Assembly: GCA_017622875.1 (NCBI GenBank)
Contig: JAGAQG010000024.1
Span: 1-64,000, forward strand
Origin: Lachnospiraceae bacterium
Lineage (GTDB): Bacteria; Bacillota; Clostridia; Lachnospirales; Lachnospiraceae
Reading direction: 5' to 3'
Length of the DNA: 64,000 bases
How positions within the stretch are numbered: the stretch's first letter is position 1; every line of letters starts with the position of its first letter. The translations under genes were made by a program, and so were the position numbers. The notes under the pieces are model-generated. The model saw only the letters and a list, made by a program, of their open reading frames with translations, was not told where the DNA came from and searched no databases. This document shows positions 26,801 to 35,269 of this stretch, piece after piece.

Positions 26801-27337
26801 AAAAGTATTTATCTGAATCTGGCGGAAGACATTGATCCGCATCAGTTTACTGCGGACCTGATGAAAGAAGATGAGATTGCTTCGGCAAGTGTATCTTCTG
26901 ATTCTAAGAATCGATTTACAAGTATGATTGAAAGTCTCGATCTGCTGGTCGTAGTCATTACTGCCTGTGCGGGCTTCCTGGCATTTATTGTACTTTACAA
27001 TTTAACAAATATTAATATTACAGAGCGTATCAGAGAGATCGCTACCATTAAGGTGCTGGGCTTCTATAAAAATGAAACCGCATCCTACATTTTCAGAGAA
27101 AATCTGATTCTGACAGCCATTGGTGCACTGGCGGGCTTGCTGCTTGGAAAGGTATTCCATGCATTTGTTATGAGTCAGGTGCAGGTGGATCAGGTAGCGT
27201 TTGATGTACGTGTATTACCGAGCAGTTATCTGTACAGTTTGATTCTGACTTTTGTATTTGCAGTGATTGTAAATCTGTTTATGAGCAGAAAACTGGATCG
27301 TGTCAGCATAACAGAATCACTGAAATCTGTAGATTAA
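23873..27337 (+). CDS. FtsX-domain ABC permease with long extracytoplasmic coiled coil
   Basis: A 1154-residue permease. An N-terminal membrane helix leads to an extracytoplasmic part containing a MacB-like segment and a coiled coil of about 360 residues (roughly 235-600), built from repeats of ELADAKQELADGK type. A first FtsX domain follows (about 630-740, FPVFFYAVAALVCITTMNRM) and a second at the C-terminus (about 1025-1150, ITACAGFLAFIVLYNLTNINI). It should work with the ATPase upstream as an exporter or mechanotransmission machine. The start is ATG 23873 after GGTGGGG; GTG 23861 overlaps that site. Antimicrobial-peptide or drug export is a guess. Confidence 0.88.
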   Translation: MKSNMWKSTFREIKQSFGRFMAIFAITALGVSLFSGLKVIQPAMVKTTDEYYKEKAFYNYRVLSTLGFEQEDLEFLAAQEDVRYAEGAVTFDMLCSYDEESARVLKIYNLPENVNQVELLYGRLPEKADECIVDSAIYGEDSIGHQIVLSNDNDEDDLENFIEKEFTIVGVVQSPNYIQFERGNTSIGNGKITGFMYVLKDAFDVDYYTEILVKFDEDYKIYSDEYEAYMDEKEPIWEELAQEAADGRYDRLMAEAEEELADAKQELADGKAEGEEELEDARIELADAYQELTDAEKEIADAKQELADGRATLEENRKTLDDAGYEIGYNRVKLEKAQEEIEENKGLLASESSKLSDGKKQLEEGQEQLDEQKASLEQAQALKNSYDGLEMGVTALQSIMTEGQLNGTENLSEEQAQQLAQLVAGATALKAGVTGVDSPLVESGTPEFMQLYAVQELLKQLEPNIPAQETLDAGFEQINAAQAEIDANRAKLESGEKQMSAAKKQIEEAEAEITDGFEQIEDGITQWEDGMRQISGAEAELLDGEAELADAEVELADGWREYNDGYEEYLEGYQEFLEEIADAEEKIADAEAELADIEEPDSYVLGRETNVGYVCMENDSAIVDGIANVFPVFFYAVAALVCITTMNRMIEEQRTQIGVLKALGYSEASIMGKYLFYSGAAAISGCLFGYFFGTWFFPIVIWFAYSSMYDVADILYVFDGKVLIFSLVVSILCSMGVTYISCKNELSEVAAELMRPKAPKAGKRVVLERIPFIWKRMKFLHKVSYRNVFRYKKRFFMMVIGISGCTGLLVTGFGVQDSIATIADDQYGRVQVYDINVMMADEITEDTAAMLENIAGDRMTDYIFTMEKTIDLATKDSVKSVSLVAIDEKDDISSYINLFDDETGETLEYPGEGECIITNKLAKTYGLAIGDTVTFRDENNRTMNLTLSGIAKNYLYNYAYMTTQTYEKYLGEEAEIKSIYLNLAEDIDPHQFTADLMKEDEIASASVSSDSKNRFTSMIESLDLLVVVITACAGFLAFIVLYNLTNINITERIREIATIKVLGFYKNETASYIFRENLILTAIGALAGLLLGKVFHAFVMSQVQVDQVAFDVRVLPSSYLYSLILTFVFAVIVNLFMSRKLDRVSITESLKSVD

Positions 27338-27347
27338 AAAGTGTTTT

Positions 27348-27397
27348 AGAAGCTTTTGTTTCATAGGAGAACTATGAGGCAGAAGCTTCTTTTTTTG
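27348..27397 (+). terminator. Terminator of the ABC exporter operon
   Basis: An 18-base stem (with G-T wobbles) joins AGAAGCTTTTGTTTCATA and TATGAGGCAGAAGCTTCT and ends in seven T residues. Confidence 0.88.
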
Positions 27398-27429
27398 CAA
27401 CATAATTTCTAAAGATTTTCTTAAATGTA

Positions 27430-27492
27430 TTGACATATAATATTATATACCATATAGTATAAACACAAACGATATTATATGCTGTATAATAT
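27430..27492 (+). promoter_or_regulatory. Promoter and AT-rich dyads of the PadR operon
   Basis: TTGACA (27430-27435) and TATAGT (27453-27458) are 17 bases apart. The perfect palindrome ATATAATATTATAT (27435-27448) fills the spacer. A second dyad has ATATTATA (27472-27479) and TATAATAT (27485-27492). These are good candidates for PadR autoregulation. Confidence 0.7.
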
Positions 27493-27552
27493 TATAGAGT
27501 GAAATAATATAAAACAAAATTATAATAATTTTAAAGAAAGGAGAATCAGGGA

Positions 27553-27879
27553 ATGGTTTTTAATACAGGAGCAGCACTTTTAGATGCCATTGTCCTGGCA
27601 GTCGTTTCCAGAGAACCGGAAGGAACCTATGGCTATAAGATTACTCAGGATGTACGGCAGGTAATTGAACTGTCAGAATCAACCTTGTATCCGGTACTGC
27701 GAAGACTTCAGAAAGATGGATGTCTGGAAGTATATGACAGGGAATGCGCGGGGCGTAACAGACGATATTATAAAGTGACTGAGCAGGGAAATGCCCAACT
27801 GAATTTATATAAAAGTGAATGGAAAGTATATTCACAAAAAATCAGTTTTATGTTTGAGGGAGGAGATTTGCATGAATAG
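27553..27879 (+). CDS. PadR family transcription regulator
   Basis: A 108-residue winged-helix repressor. The pattern YGYKITQDVRQVIELSESTLYPVLRRLQKDGCLEV, given here by its key part SESTLYPVLRRLQKDGCLEV, is the PadR recognition helix and wing. Such proteins commonly control an envelope-stress or transporter operon and respond to drugs or phenolics. It heads an operon with a HAAS protein, a DUF4097 protein and PspC, a recurrent Firmicutes arrangement. AAAGGAG precedes the ATG; the next gene overlaps by eight bases. Confidence 0.9.
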   Translation: MVFNTGAALLDAIVLAVVSREPEGTYGYKITQDVRQVIELSESTLYPVLRRLQKDGCLEVYDRECAGRNRRYYKVTEQGNAQLNLYKSEWKVYSQKISFMFEGGDLHE

Positions 27880-28564
27880 AGCAGAATTTATGGAAAAACT
27901 TCGAGCACTTCTTGCTGATGTGGAGGATGGAGAACGAGAAGAGGCTTTGAACTATTATGAAGATTATTTTGACGATGCCGGAATCGAGAATGAACAGCAA
28001 GTGATTGAATCTCTGGAATCTCCGGAAAAGGTTGCAAAGATCATTAAAGAAGGACTAAGCGACAGTGAGGGAGAACAGGGAGAATTTTCTGAAACCGGTT
28101 TTTCTGGCTATGGAGATCGGGATAAAGAAGAGGTTGGATACCATGGTGTATCAGAAAAAGGTAAAATATCTGACCGTATCAAGGGTCTTGGAACCGCCGG
28201 TATCGTGCTGATACTGATTTTGGCTATTTTTGCATTGCCGATTTTAGGACCGGTCATCATCGGAATTGTATCAGCAGTTTTCGGTATCCTGATTGCAGTG
28301 GCAGCGGTACTGTTTACAGTGGCAATTGTTGGAATTGCCTTAGTTTGTGCAGGTGCTGCAACATTTGTGGCTGGATTTCCAGCAGTACTTGTCTCACCGG
28401 CAGTAGGGATTTTATTGTTTGGCCTTGCATTATTATTTGTGGGAATTGGCATTTTACTAACAATTTTAGGAATCTGGGTAGTATGGAAACTTGTACCTCC
28501 AATGATTCGTTGGATTGTCAGAAAAATTCAAAATATATTTGCAAAAAGGAGAAATAGCCTATGA
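27872..28564 (+). CDS. HAAS (DUF1700) domain membrane protein
   Basis: A 230-residue protein. The N-terminal acidic helical HAAS domain (MNRAEFMEKLRALLADVEDG, then EALNYYEDYFDDAG) is followed by a charged linker and about four membrane helices in the C-terminal half (residues 108-215). HAAS proteins sit next to PadR regulators and are thought to bind them and relay an envelope signal. ATG 27872 lies inside the last codons of padR behind GGGAGGAG; upstream in-frame codons are rejected. Confidence 0.85.
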   Translation: MNRAEFMEKLRALLADVEDGEREEALNYYEDYFDDAGIENEQQVIESLESPEKVAKIIKEGLSDSEGEQGEFSETGFSGYGDRDKEEVGYHGVSEKGKISDRIKGLGTAGIVLILILAIFALPILGPVIIGIVSAVFGILIAVAAVLFTVAIVGIALVCAGAATFVAGFPAVLVSPAVGILLFGLALLFVGIGILLTILGIWVVWKLVPPMIRWIVRKIQNIFAKRRNSL

Positions 28565-29424
28565 AAAAAATTATAAAAGGATTTGTAATTACGGCAGTTG
28601 TGATGATTGTCGTTGGAATTGGCTTATTTATTGGTGGTATTGTTTCGGCTGGCGGGGTATCAGCGGCACGTTCAGCGTTAGATGGATATGAATTTTATTT
28701 TGATGATGATGGGATTCATTTTAATTATGGTCATGATCATGAAGCTGGCACTACAGCCAGTGAAAAGCAGCAGTATGGTACCGAAGATGTAAGAAGCCTG
28801 GATCTGGAAATTGGTGCAGCACAGGTGGAAATTGTAGAAAATTTTTCAGCAAAAGACATTTCTGTGCAAACAGATGGAAGATACGACATTTATGTAAAAA
28901 ACGGTGTGCTTCATCTGGAAAGCAAAAAGGACATGGATGACCATACAATGCGTTTGGAAATTCCGTCAAATGCAGTTTTTGAAAGTGTAGAAATTTCTGT
29001 TGGTGCCTGTCAGATGAATATCCAGCGTATCGAAACAAAGAAATTTGATGTGGAAGTTGGTGCCGGTCAGGTGGTAATCGAAGATTTGATGGCAGATGAT
29101 GCGCAGTTTGAAATCGGTGCAGGTGAGATTATTGTTGACTATGCAAATGTGCAGGAATGCGTTGTGGATGTAGGAATGGGAAATTTTGAATACAATGGAA
29201 AGATTGCAAGATGCGGTGATATAGAGTGTGGCATGGGAAATGCAGAGATTTATTTAGATGGCTGTATGGAAGATTATAATTATGAAATTGAATGTGCCGC
29301 AGGTAATGTAGAAATTGACGATGAAAGCTTTAGCGGTCTGGCTGCAGAAAGAGTGATCGACAATGACGCCGATGCAGTTATGAACATTGAATGTTCTATG
29401 GGAAATGTAACAGTAGGATTCTAA
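28561..29424 (+). CDS. DUF4097 beta-strand-repeat envelope protein
   Basis: A 287-residue protein anchored by one N-terminal helix (about residues 5-30). A repetitive beta-solenoid-like domain follows, with short recurring units such as LEIGAAQVEI, VEVGAGQVVI, FEIGAGEIIV and IECGMGNAEI, typical of DUF4097/LiaG-type adhesin-like domains. These accompany HAAS and PspC proteins in cell-envelope stress systems. It overlaps the preceding gene by four bases (ATGA). Confidence 0.85.
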   Translation: MKKIIKGFVITAVVMIVVGIGLFIGGIVSAGGVSAARSALDGYEFYFDDDGIHFNYGHDHEAGTTASEKQQYGTEDVRSLDLEIGAAQVEIVENFSAKDISVQTDGRYDIYVKNGVLHLESKKDMDDHTMRLEIPSNAVFESVEISVGACQMNIQRIETKKFDVEVGAGQVVIEDLMADDAQFEIGAGEIIVDYANVQECVVDVGMGNFEYNGKIARCGDIECGMGNAEIYLDGCMEDYNYEIECAAGNVEIDDESFSGLAAERVIDNDADAVMNIECSMGNVTVGF

Positions 29425-29436
29425 GGAGGAAAAAAG

Positions 29437-29616
29437 ATGAAAAGATTAGTAAAATCAGCAAACAGAATGATTTGTGGCGTATGCGGAGGAATCGGAGAGT
29501 ATTTAAATATTGATCCAACAGTGATCAGATTGATTTGGGTAATTTTTTCTATTGCATCTTTGGGAACAGGAATTTTGGCATACATTATTGCAGCATTGAT
29601 TATGCCGGAAGTGTAG
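29437..29616 (+). CDS. PspC domain protein
   Basis: A 59-residue PspC domain protein: KRLVKSANRMICGVCGGIGEY is the conserved start (basic stretch plus GVCGGIGEYL), followed by DPTVIRLIWVIF and one further membrane helix. PspC-like proteins sense or buffer envelope stress together with DUF4097 and HAAS proteins. AAGGAGG precedes the ATG and the gene ends the PadR operon. Confidence 0.87.
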   Translation: MKRLVKSANRMICGVCGGIGEYLNIDPTVIRLIWVIFSIASLGTGILAYIIAALIMPEV

Positions 29617-29646
29617 AGAAAATAGAAAAGTGGATCAATTCATAAG

Positions 29647-29680
29647 AAAGGGGATGTCCAATCGGATATCCCCTTTAAAT
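29647..29680. terminator. Bidirectional terminator between pspC and glgD
   Basis: AAAGGGGATGTCC pairs with GGATATCCCCTTT (one wobble). The A-run on one side and T-run on the other allow use from both strands, fitting the convergent genes. Confidence 0.8.
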
Positions 29681-29692
29681 ATAATTATTTGG

Positions 29693-30805
29693 TTAGATGA
29701 TGTCACCACGTTTAACATATCCTGGGTTTTCTGGATCTGCAACGATTTCTTTTGTATGAAGAACGCTAGCGTGTTTATCAACGATTAAGTTTTCGAGATG
29801 TGTTCCATCAGCGATCACTACGTCAGAAGAAATTACACAGTTCTTAATTACACAATCTTTACCGATTGTACATCCACGTCCTACTACAGTGTTTTCAAGA
29901 GATCCCTGAATTAAACAGCCGTTAGCAACTACTGAGCATTTAACTTCAGCTTCTTCGAAGTACTGAGTTGGGCAGGAGTCGCTTGTACGTGTGTAGATAG
30001 GCCATTTTTCATCGAATAAAAGTTTTGCATTGTTGTAATCGATGAGGGACATATTTGCTTTGTAAACGCTCTTGAAATCTGTTAAGGATGCGAAGTAACC
30101 TGTGTGTTCAACACCGCGAACATCCATGTCTTTACAGCATTTGTTTACAATCTGAGCCAATGTGTACATAGAAGAAATGTTGCGTGCTTTAGCGATCAAG
30201 CTGAGGAACAGATCTTTCTTCATTACATATGTATCCATGAAAATTTTTGCAGAAGCTTCTGCGCCGCGGTTTCTTGTGATTGCATCAACGCCGCTCTGAC
30301 GGTTGAGTGCTAATACGTCACAGTTTAAGAAGTCTTCGTGAGCTGTTTCAACTGAGTGATACAGTAATGTGATATCAGCGCCAGATTCGATGTGCTGATC
30401 TAATAATTTATCGTAGTCCTGTGTATAGATCATATATCCAGGAGCGAGTACTACGTAATCTGCAGGAGCTTTCTGAATGCTTTCGATATTCTGAGCAAAT
30501 CCTGTCATGTTTGTGTTGTAGAAGCTTGTTGCTGCTCCACCTTCTGTGAAGAGTAACTGAACTTTACCACGTTTAGAGTTGATATTGTAATGACGTCCAG
30601 ATCCTAAATGTTCAACTAAAGAACGAGGATTGTTGCTCATTAAAATTTCAACATGTTCGATACCGCTGTTGCTCATGTTTGACATTGGGAAGTCGATGGC
30701 ACGGTAACGTCCTAAGAAGGAGAATGCACCGATAGAACGGTAGTCCTGCATTCCTTCAACATAAATATGATTTCCTGAGGAACTGATAATACCAAATGCT
30801 CTCAT
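29693..30805 (-). CDS. glgD: GlgD subunit of glucose-1-phosphate adenylyltransferase
   Basis: A 370-residue nucleotidyltransferase-like protein. The N-terminal domain (RYRAIDFPMSNMSNSGIEHV) retains the fold, but the glycine-rich GGRG nucleotide loop of GlgC is replaced by ISSSGNH, consistent with a regulatory or low-activity subunit. The C-terminal half forms a left-handed beta helix of hexapeptide type. GlgD partners GlgC in clostridia to make ADP-glucose for glycogen. It begins one base after the glgC stop. Confidence 0.93.
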   Translation of the reverse strand: MRAFGIISSSGNHIYVEGMQDYRSIGAFSFLGRYRAIDFPMSNMSNSGIEHVEILMSNNPRSLVEHLGSGRHYNINSKRGKVQLLFTEGGAATSFYNTNMTGFAQNIESIQKAPADYVVLAPGYMIYTQDYDKLLDQHIESGADITLLYHSVETAHEDFLNCDVLALNRQSGVDAITRNRGAEASAKIFMDTYVMKKDLFLSLIAKARNISSMYTLAQIVNKCCKDMDVRGVEHTGYFASLTDFKSVYKANMSLIDYNNAKLLFDEKWPIYTRTSDSCPTQYFEEAEVKCSVVANGCLIQGSLENTVVGRGCTIGKDCVIKNCVISSDVVIADGTHLENLIVDKHASVLHTKEIVADPENPGYVKRGDII

Positions 30806-30806
30806 T

Positions 30807-31946
30807 CTATTCTACCCCCTTTACATCTTTTGCAACAAGTTCGATAGTTTCGCTGTCTGCTGCACCTACAACAGCACCTTTGCCGATTACAACACCATCA
30901 GCGATGAGTGCACGTGTTACAACAGCACCGTCTTCAACTACTACGTTTGGCATAAGAACGCTGTCGATGATCTTAGCGTTTGTACCAACTTTAGCACCTG
31001 TGAAAAGAACAGAGTTAGAAATTTCGCCGTCAACTACACAACCCTGTGTGATGTATGCACGGTTAATGTTTGCATTAGCACCGATGTACTGTGGAAGAGT
31101 AGTAACGTCTTCTGTATAGATCTTCCATGAAGAATCGTTCATATCTAATTCACAGTTTGTGTCTAATAAGTCCATGTTAGCTTCCCAGAGGGAATCGATT
31201 GTTCCAACGTCTTTCCAGTATCCTTCAAATTTCCAAGCATACAGGTTTCCGCCGTTGTTTAATAAGGTAGGAATGATATCTTTACCGAAGTCATGGTGAG
31301 AATCTTCTTTTGCCATGTCTTCAACTAACATCTGACGAAGAGTTTTCCAGTTGAAAATATAGATACCCATAGAAGCTAAGTTGCTCTTTGGTACTGGTGG
31401 TTTTTCTTCGAATTCGATGATACGTCCGGTTTCATTTGTGTTCATGATACCAAAACGGCTTGCTTCTTTCATAGGAACAGGAAGAACTGCGATTGTAGCG
31501 TCAGCCTTTGTTTCTTTATGATAATCAAGCATAGCATCATAGTTCATTTTGTAGATATGGTCACCAGATAAGATTAAGATGTATTCTGGTTCATATTTGT
31601 CTACGAAGTCAATGTTCTGGGAGATCGCATCTGCTGTTCCACGATAAACGTCTAAATCTGCATCTGCTTTTTCACGTGGAGGAAGTACGAATACACCGCT
31701 GTCACGTGCGTCAAGTCCCCATCTACCACTCTGTGAAACATAGCTGTTTAACAGAACGGATTCATACTGTGTAAGTACACCGACTACATCAATACCACTG
31801 TTTGCACAGTTAGAAAGTGGGAAGTCGATAATACGATATTTGCCGCCATAGGATACGGCTGGTTTAGCAACCTTGTTTGTTAAATCATGCAAACGGGATC
31901 CTCGACCACCAGCCAGGATCATCGCTAACATATTACTCTGAGCCAT
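30807..31946 (-). CDS. glgC: Glucose-1-phosphate adenylyltransferase
   Basis: A 379-residue ADP-glucose pyrophosphorylase, the committed step of glycogen synthesis. It shows [12 protein letters not shown] (nucleotide binding), [41 protein letters not shown] (catalytic Asp) and FEEKP. The start at 31946 (MAQSNMLAM) follows AGAGGGGA; an upstream in-frame ATG at 31988 overlaps the -10 box and is rejected. First gene of the glgC-glgD operon. Confidence 0.95.
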   Translation of the reverse strand: MAQSNMLAMILAGGRGSRLHDLTNKVAKPAVSYGGKYRIIDFPLSNCANSGIDVVGVLTQYESVLLNSYVSQSGRWGLDARDSGVFVLPPREKADADLDVYRGTADAISQNIDFVDKYEPEYILILSGDHIYKMNYDAMLDYHKETKADATIAVLPVPMKEASRFGIMNTNETGRIIEFEEKPPVPKSNLASMGIYIFNWKTLRQMLVEDMAKEDSHHDFGKDIIPTLLNNGGNLYAWKFEGYWKDVGTIDSLWEANMDLLDTNCELDMNDSSWKIYTEDVTTLPQYIGANANINRAYITQGCVVDGEISNSVLFTGAKVGTNAKIIDSVLMPNVVVEDGAVVTRALIADGVVIGKGAVVGAADSETIELVAKDVKGVE

Positions 31947-31979
31947 TATAAAGTCCCCTCTCTTTCGCTTATTGTCTAT

Positions 31980-32008
31980 ATTATACAATTAACCATAGGA
32001 TTTTTCCA
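31980..32008 (-). promoter_or_regulatory. Promoter of glgC-glgD
   Basis: Read on the minus strand, TATAAT (31985-31980) is preceded at 17 bases by TGGAAA (32008-32003), a weaker -35. Its place 34 bases upstream of the glgC start is suitable. Confidence 0.55.
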
Positions 32009-32121
32009 TTAAATTGTGCAAGAAATCCATACCAATAATTCCCTATGAATTTTGTGAAAAATACACAAAAATAGAGGATGATTTTATGGAAATGCGCAAA
32101 AATTCGACACAAAAATTCATC

Positions 32122-32150
32122 TTGGTAAATTGTTAAAACTGTGATATGAT
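32122..32150 (+). promoter_or_regulatory. Promoter of the NRAMP-like/pxp operon
   Basis: TTGGTA (32122-32127) and TATGAT (32145-32150) are separated by 17 bases, 36 bases before the start codon. Confidence 0.7.
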
Positions 32151-32185
32151 AAATGCATAGTTTTTTTAAAGAGGAGGAAATAATT

Positions 32186-33391
32186 ATGACAGAAAAGAAA
32201 AAAGGCGGCGGTGCCTTACTGGGAGCAGCGTTCTTGATGGCAACTTCCGCAATTGGACCTGGATTTTTAACACAGACAGCGCAGTTTACAGGCCAGCATA
32301 TGGCAAGCTTTGGCTTTGTTATCTTAGCTTCTATTATTTTATCAGCGATTGCGCAGATGAATATTTGGAGAGTGCTTTGTACAACAGGCCTTCGCGGTCA
32401 GGACGTAGCAAATAAGGTGCTTCCTGGACTTGGATATGTGGTAGCATTTATGGTAGCTCTTGGAGGTCTTGTATTTAACATCGGCAACGTAGGCGGCGGT
32501 GCATTAGGATTTAATACATTGCTTGGAATTCCAACAGAAGTAGGATATATTTTAGCTGGTGCGGTTGCAATCTTAGTTTTCTTATTAAAGGACGCAAAAG
32601 CAATGATGGATAGCCTGACAAAGGTTCTTGGCGGTATCATGATCGTTGTTATTTTAGTGGTTATCTTTGGTGTAAAACCACCAGTAGGAGACGCACTGGT
32701 AAATACATTTGTACCAGCTACTGGATATTCTGCATTAGTTCCGGCAATTATTACATTACTTGGAGGTACTGTAGGCGGATATATCACATTCTCCGGTGCA
32801 CACAGATTAATTGATGCAGGTATTACGGGCGAAGAAAATTTAAAGGAAATCAACAAGAGTTCTGTTATGGGTATCGGTATTGCAACTCTGGTACGTGTAC
32901 TGTTATTCCTGGCAGTTTTAGGTGTTGTTGCAAAGGGTGCAGATTTGTCTGGATCATCTAATCCGGCGGCAGATGCATTCCGCGCAGGTGCAGGTGAAAT
33001 CGGATATCGTTTCGCAGGACTTGTACTTCTTTGTGCAGCAATCACATCCATCATCGGCGCAGCTTATACATCCGTATCATTCTTAAAGACTTTCCATCCG
33101 GCAATCGAAAAGAATGAAAACTGGGTAATTATAGCATTTATTGCAGTATCTACTATAATTATGTTAGTATTAGGACAGCCGGCAACATTGCTTGTATTAG
33201 CAGGAGCATTAAATGGACTGATTCTTCCTATTACATTAGGAATCTGTCTGATTGCTGCAAAGAAAAAATCCATTATGGGCGAAAGCTACAAACACCCAAC
33301 ATGGCTTTTTGTTCTTGGAATTGTTGTAGTAATCATTTCTGCTTACCTTGGAATTACAACTTTTGTATCTAAGATGGGCTCTCTGTTCTAA
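32186..33391 (+). CDS. NRAMP-related transporter of the pxp cluster (YcsG-like)
   Basis: A 401-residue membrane protein with about 11 helices that follows the NRAMP/LeuT fold. The helix-1 motif that binds metal in true NRAMPs (DPGN) is replaced by GPGF (residues 24-27), and no MPH motif is seen in helix 6. It therefore probably does not carry manganese or iron. It corresponds to YcsG of the B. subtilis ycsF-ycsG-kipI operon; a likely cargo is 5-oxoproline or a similar organic acid (inference). ATG 32186 follows GAGGAGG. Confidence 0.82.
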   Translation: MTEKKKGGGALLGAAFLMATSAIGPGFLTQTAQFTGQHMASFGFVILASIILSAIAQMNIWRVLCTTGLRGQDVANKVLPGLGYVVAFMVALGGLVFNIGNVGGGALGFNTLLGIPTEVGYILAGAVAILVFLLKDAKAMMDSLTKVLGGIMIVVILVVIFGVKPPVGDALVNTFVPATGYSALVPAIITLLGGTVGGYITFSGAHRLIDAGITGEENLKEINKSSVMGIGIATLVRVLLFLAVLGVVAKGADLSGSSNPAADAFRAGAGEIGYRFAGLVLLCAAITSIIGAAYTSVSFLKTFHPAIEKNENWVIIAFIAVSTIIMLVLGQPATLLVLAGALNGLILPITLGICLIAAKKKSIMGESYKHPTWLFVLGIVVVIISAYLGITTFVSKMGSLF

Positions 33392-33439
33392 AAGCATATT
33401 TACGTTGTTTTAAGTAAAGAATGAAATAGACAACAGTGT

Positions 33440-33475
33440 CATGCCGGAGTTTTAGAAAATTCCGGCATGTTTGAT
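33440..33475 (+). terminator. Hairpin between the transporter and pxpB
   Basis: CATGCCGGAGTTTT pairs with AAAATTCCGGCATG, a 13-14-base stem with a tight loop. The following TTTGATTT is a poor T-run, so partial termination or differential expression within the operon is likely. Confidence 0.5.
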
Positions 33476-33517
33476 TTAAAAAGGCTCTATCAGCCAAAGA
33501 AATGAGGAGAAAAATCT

Positions 33518-34246
33518 ATGCAAGAAATTAAAATTTTAACTGCGGGAGATTCCTCACTTTTGATTGAATTCGGCAATGAAATCAGCACAGAAATCAACCA
33601 GAAGATTACCGCGACAGTACAATTGATGAAAGAACAGCACATTGAAGGGGTGGTGGATATCATTCCTGCGTTCTGTTCCCTTTTAATTAACTATGACCCG
33701 CGTGTTATCAGTTATGATGAACTGAAAGATCGCATGAAAGCTCTGGTAAAGGTGGATGTAAAAGCAGAAGCCGGAACAAAGAGAGTTTTCGAGATTCCGG
33801 TATGTTATGGCGGCGAATATGGTCCGGACATTGAAAACATTGCGGAGCATGCGGGAATTTCGGTGGAAGAAGTCATTGAAATTCATTCTTCCAGAGATTA
33901 TCTGATCTATATGCTCGGATTTTTGCCGGGATTTACTTATCTTGGCGGTCTGGATGAAAAAATCCACACACCGCGACTTGCAAATCCCCGTGTGAAGATC
34001 AATGCAGGAAGTGTGGGAATTGGTGGTTCCCAGACAGGAATCTATCCATTGGATTCTCCGGGAGGATGGCAGCTTATGGGGATGACTCCGGTAAAGACCT
34101 ATGATCCGGAAAGAGAAGTGCCGATTTTAGTAGAGGCGGGAGATTATATCCGTTTCGTGCCAGTCAGTGAGGAAGAATATCTTCGAATCAAGGATTTGGT
34201 AGAAAAAGGCGAATACAAAGTAGTCGTGCGCGAAGGAGAGGTGTAG
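33518..34246 (+). CDS. pxpB: 5-oxoprolinase subunit PxpB (KipI family)
   Basis: A 242-residue KipI/PxpB protein. PxpA, PxpB and PxpC together hydrolyse 5-oxo-L-proline (pyroglutamate) to glutamate with ATP. The C-terminal cyclophilin-like domain shows YMLGFLPGFTYLGGLDEKIHTPR, here recognised by FLPGFTYLGGLDEKIHTPR, and SVGIGGSQTGIYPLDSPGGW. The B. subtilis homologue was first named as a kinase inhibitor. GAGGAG precedes the ATG; pxpC starts two bases after its stop. Confidence 0.93.
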   Translation: MQEIKILTAGDSSLLIEFGNEISTEINQKITATVQLMKEQHIEGVVDIIPAFCSLLINYDPRVISYDELKDRMKALVKVDVKAEAGTKRVFEIPVCYGGEYGPDIENIAEHAGISVEEVIEIHSSRDYLIYMLGFLPGFTYLGGLDEKIHTPRLANPRVKINAGSVGIGGSQTGIYPLDSPGGWQLMGMTPVKTYDPEREVPILVEAGDYIRFVPVSEEEYLRIKDLVEKGEYKVVVREGEV

Positions 34247-34247
34247 T

Positions 34248-35255
34248 ATGGGAATTCGTATTTTAAAAGGCGGAATGATGACAACTGTACAGGACCTTGG
34301 AAGAACGGGCTATCAGAGTCAGGGATTCAGTGTGGCAGGGGTCATGGACGTTCGTTCCTTTAAGATTGCAAATCTTCTTCTGGATAATCCGGAAAATGAA
34401 GCGGTTCTTGAATTTACGCTCATTGGACCGACACTGGAATTTACATCTGCAACGATAATCGCGATTACAGGCGGTGACTTCCAGCCGACTATTAATGGAG
34501 AACCGGCTCCAATGTATACAGCCATTTATATGAACAAAGGCGATATTTTAAAATTTGGCAGTGCAAGAACAGGAAGCCGCGGCTACATTGCATTCTCAAG
34601 CTATCTGGATATTCCGGTAGTAATGGGCAGCCGCTGTACTAATATGAAGAGTAAGATTGGCGGCTTCAAGGGAAGAAAGCTTCAGGCAGGAGATTATATG
34701 AATTTTAGAATCAAACGCCGCTATCTGCCATTCTTCTTATCCAGAAAACTGGAGCCGGATAATTTTGATCAGGATTCCACGACCCTTCGTGTGGTAATGG
34801 GACCTCAGGACAGTAAATTCTCAAAACAGGGAATTGAAACATTTTTAACATCAGAATATACAGTTACCAGTGAATTTGACCGCATGGGATGCCGACTGGA
34901 CGGTGCATTCATTGCACCAAAGGAAAGCTCTGACATTATTTCAGACGGTATTGCGTTTGGGTCTATCCAGGTACCGGCCCACGGAAAACCGATTATTTTA
35001 CTGGCTGACCGTCAGACAACCGGTGGATATGCAAAGATTGCAACGGTTGCTTCTGTGGATATTCCGAAAATTGTACAGAGAAAGACAGATCATAAGATCC
35101 GTTTTGAGGCGATTACTGTACAGGAAGCCCAGGAGTTATATTTGAAAGAACAAAAAGAACTGGATAAGATGAGAAAGATTATCCACAAACCATGTAAAGA
35201 AGTGTTAGACTGCCGTCTGGTCGCAAAACGACTGACGAAGCTGTTTGAAGAATAG
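34248..35255 (+). CDS. pxpC: 5-oxoprolinase subunit PxpC (KipA family)
   Basis: A 335-residue PxpC protein. The start GGMMTTVQDLGRTGYQSQGF and the blocks ITGGDFQPTINGEPAPM and GSRGYIAF are typical of the urea-carboxylase/allophanate-type cyclophilin-like domain. It works with PxpB as a heteromer. Fused versions of these two domains occur in urea carboxylase next to biotin carboxylase, which is notable given the accB and accC homologues that follow here. Confidence 0.93.
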   Translation: MGIRILKGGMMTTVQDLGRTGYQSQGFSVAGVMDVRSFKIANLLLDNPENEAVLEFTLIGPTLEFTSATIIAITGGDFQPTINGEPAPMYTAIYMNKGDILKFGSARTGSRGYIAFSSYLDIPVVMGSRCTNMKSKIGGFKGRKLQAGDYMNFRIKRRYLPFFLSRKLEPDNFDQDSTTLRVVMGPQDSKFSKQGIETFLTSEYTVTSEFDRMGCRLDGAFIAPKESSDIISDGIAFGSIQVPAHGKPIILLADRQTTGGYAKIATVASVDIPKIVQRKTDHKIRFEAITVQEAQELYLKEQKELDKMRKIIHKPCKEVLDCRLVAKRLTKLFEE

Positions 35256-35269
35256 AAGGAGGAGTAACG

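Noticed and set aside
32398..33054. A 218-codon minus-strand open frame inside the NRAMP-like gene
   Set aside because: It is the antisense shadow of a hydrophobic membrane-protein gene with a Pro/Thr/Ala-rich nonsense composition and no ribosome site.
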